Of a stretch of 35,448 nt of DNA, positions 35,309 to 35,448 are shown in pieces. A program made the position numbers and the translations under genes. The stretch spans positions 1 to 35,448 of the forward strand of contig NZ_AFWF01000215.1 in assembly GCF_000222605.1 (NCBI RefSeq). Reading direction: 5' to 3'. This DNA comes from Vibrio ichthyoenteri ATCC 700023 (lineage in GTDB: Bacteria > Pseudomonadota > Gammaproteobacteria > Enterobacterales > Vibrionaceae). A model generated the notes under the pieces. The model made no database searches, was not told where the DNA came from, and worked only from the letters and a program-made list of their open reading frames with translations. Positions within the stretch are counted from its first letter, which is position 1, and each line of letters opens with the position of its first letter.

Positions 35309-35448
35309 AGCGAGAAGCGAGAAGCGAGAAGCGAGAAGCGAGAAGCGAGAAGCGAGAAGCGAGAAGCGAGAAGCGAGAAGCGAGAAGCGAGAAGCGAGAA
35401 GCGAGAAGCGAGAAGCGAGAAGCGAGAAGCGAGAAGCGAGTAAGCGAG
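35308..35448 (+). repeat. Heptanucleotide tandem array (AAGCGAG)
   Basis: Nineteen perfect head-to-tail copies of AAGCGAG run from 35308 to 35440, then one inserted T and another copy to the window end, where the array may continue. The first A is the last base of the TAA stop. Six of seven bases per unit are purines on this strand. The unit is far too short and lacks spacers for CRISPR. Confidence 0.97.

Noticed and set aside
35308-35448. Possible CRISPR array
   Set aside because: The unit is 7 bp with no spacers and no cas genes in the window; it is a simple tandem repeat.

Overview
The window is chromosomal DNA of a Vibrio species. This rests on gene content and order: a Dns/EndA-type secreted nuclease, the Zrg-type zinc operon (DUF2607, DUF2796/ZrgA, MacB-like ABC transporter, DUF3299), a TIGR03899-type protein, and long blocks of gammaproteobacterial housekeeping synteny. 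No tRNA, rRNA, insertion sequence, phage gene or CRISPR array is visible. The species cannot be fixed from sequence reading alone.

Layout. (1) 1-6.0 kb, minus strand: the carbon-metabolism cluster tkt, epd, pgk, fbaA (fbaA runs off the left edge), with a small zinc-ribbon protein gene on the plus strand between tkt and epd. Three GCAA-W-CG-W-TT near-palindromes resembling PurR boxes lie upstream of fbaA and tkt. (2) 6.1-12.9 kb, plus strand: metK behind a MetJ operator, a DUF2189 membrane protein, sprT, endA/dns, rsmE, gshB, yqgE and ruvX. (3) 12.9-15.0 kb: divergent pmbA and darP(yjgA), separated by a perfect 10-bp inverted repeat. (4) 15.0-20.5 kb, minus strand: the thiBPQ thiamine importer behind a TPP riboswitch, then ubiX and mpl. 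(5) 20.8-22.9 kb: fbp and ppa, convergent with a small DUF2799-type lipoprotein. (6) 23.0-30.3 kb: tamA-tamB-ytfP on the minus strand, and msrA and ytfJ on the plus strand.

(7) 30.3-33.9 kb: a five-gene zinc operon. A 27-bp palindrome, which matches a Zur operator and also has the shape of an intrinsic terminator, sits between ytfJ and the first gene. Strong hairpins separate the first three genes. ZrgA carries a histidine-rich segment encoded partly by a 6-bp tandem repeat. The ATPase/permease pair belongs to the MacB/LolCDE type, not the ZnuBC type. (8) 33.9-35.4 kb: an intergenic region with a previously easy-to-miss 34-codon membrane-protein frame behind an 11-bp inverted repeat, a TIGR03899-type gene, and a 7-bp tandem array of at least 19 perfect copies that begins on the stop codon and reaches the window end.

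Most genes are conserved and ordinary. The novel-looking material is in the non-coding DNA: the Zur/terminator palindrome and operon hairpins, the small membrane ORF with its inverted repeat, several perfect inverted repeats in divergent promoters, and the terminal heptanucleotide array. The Zrg zinc system itself has, to my knowledge, been described in Vibrio cholerae, so it is not claimed as new here.
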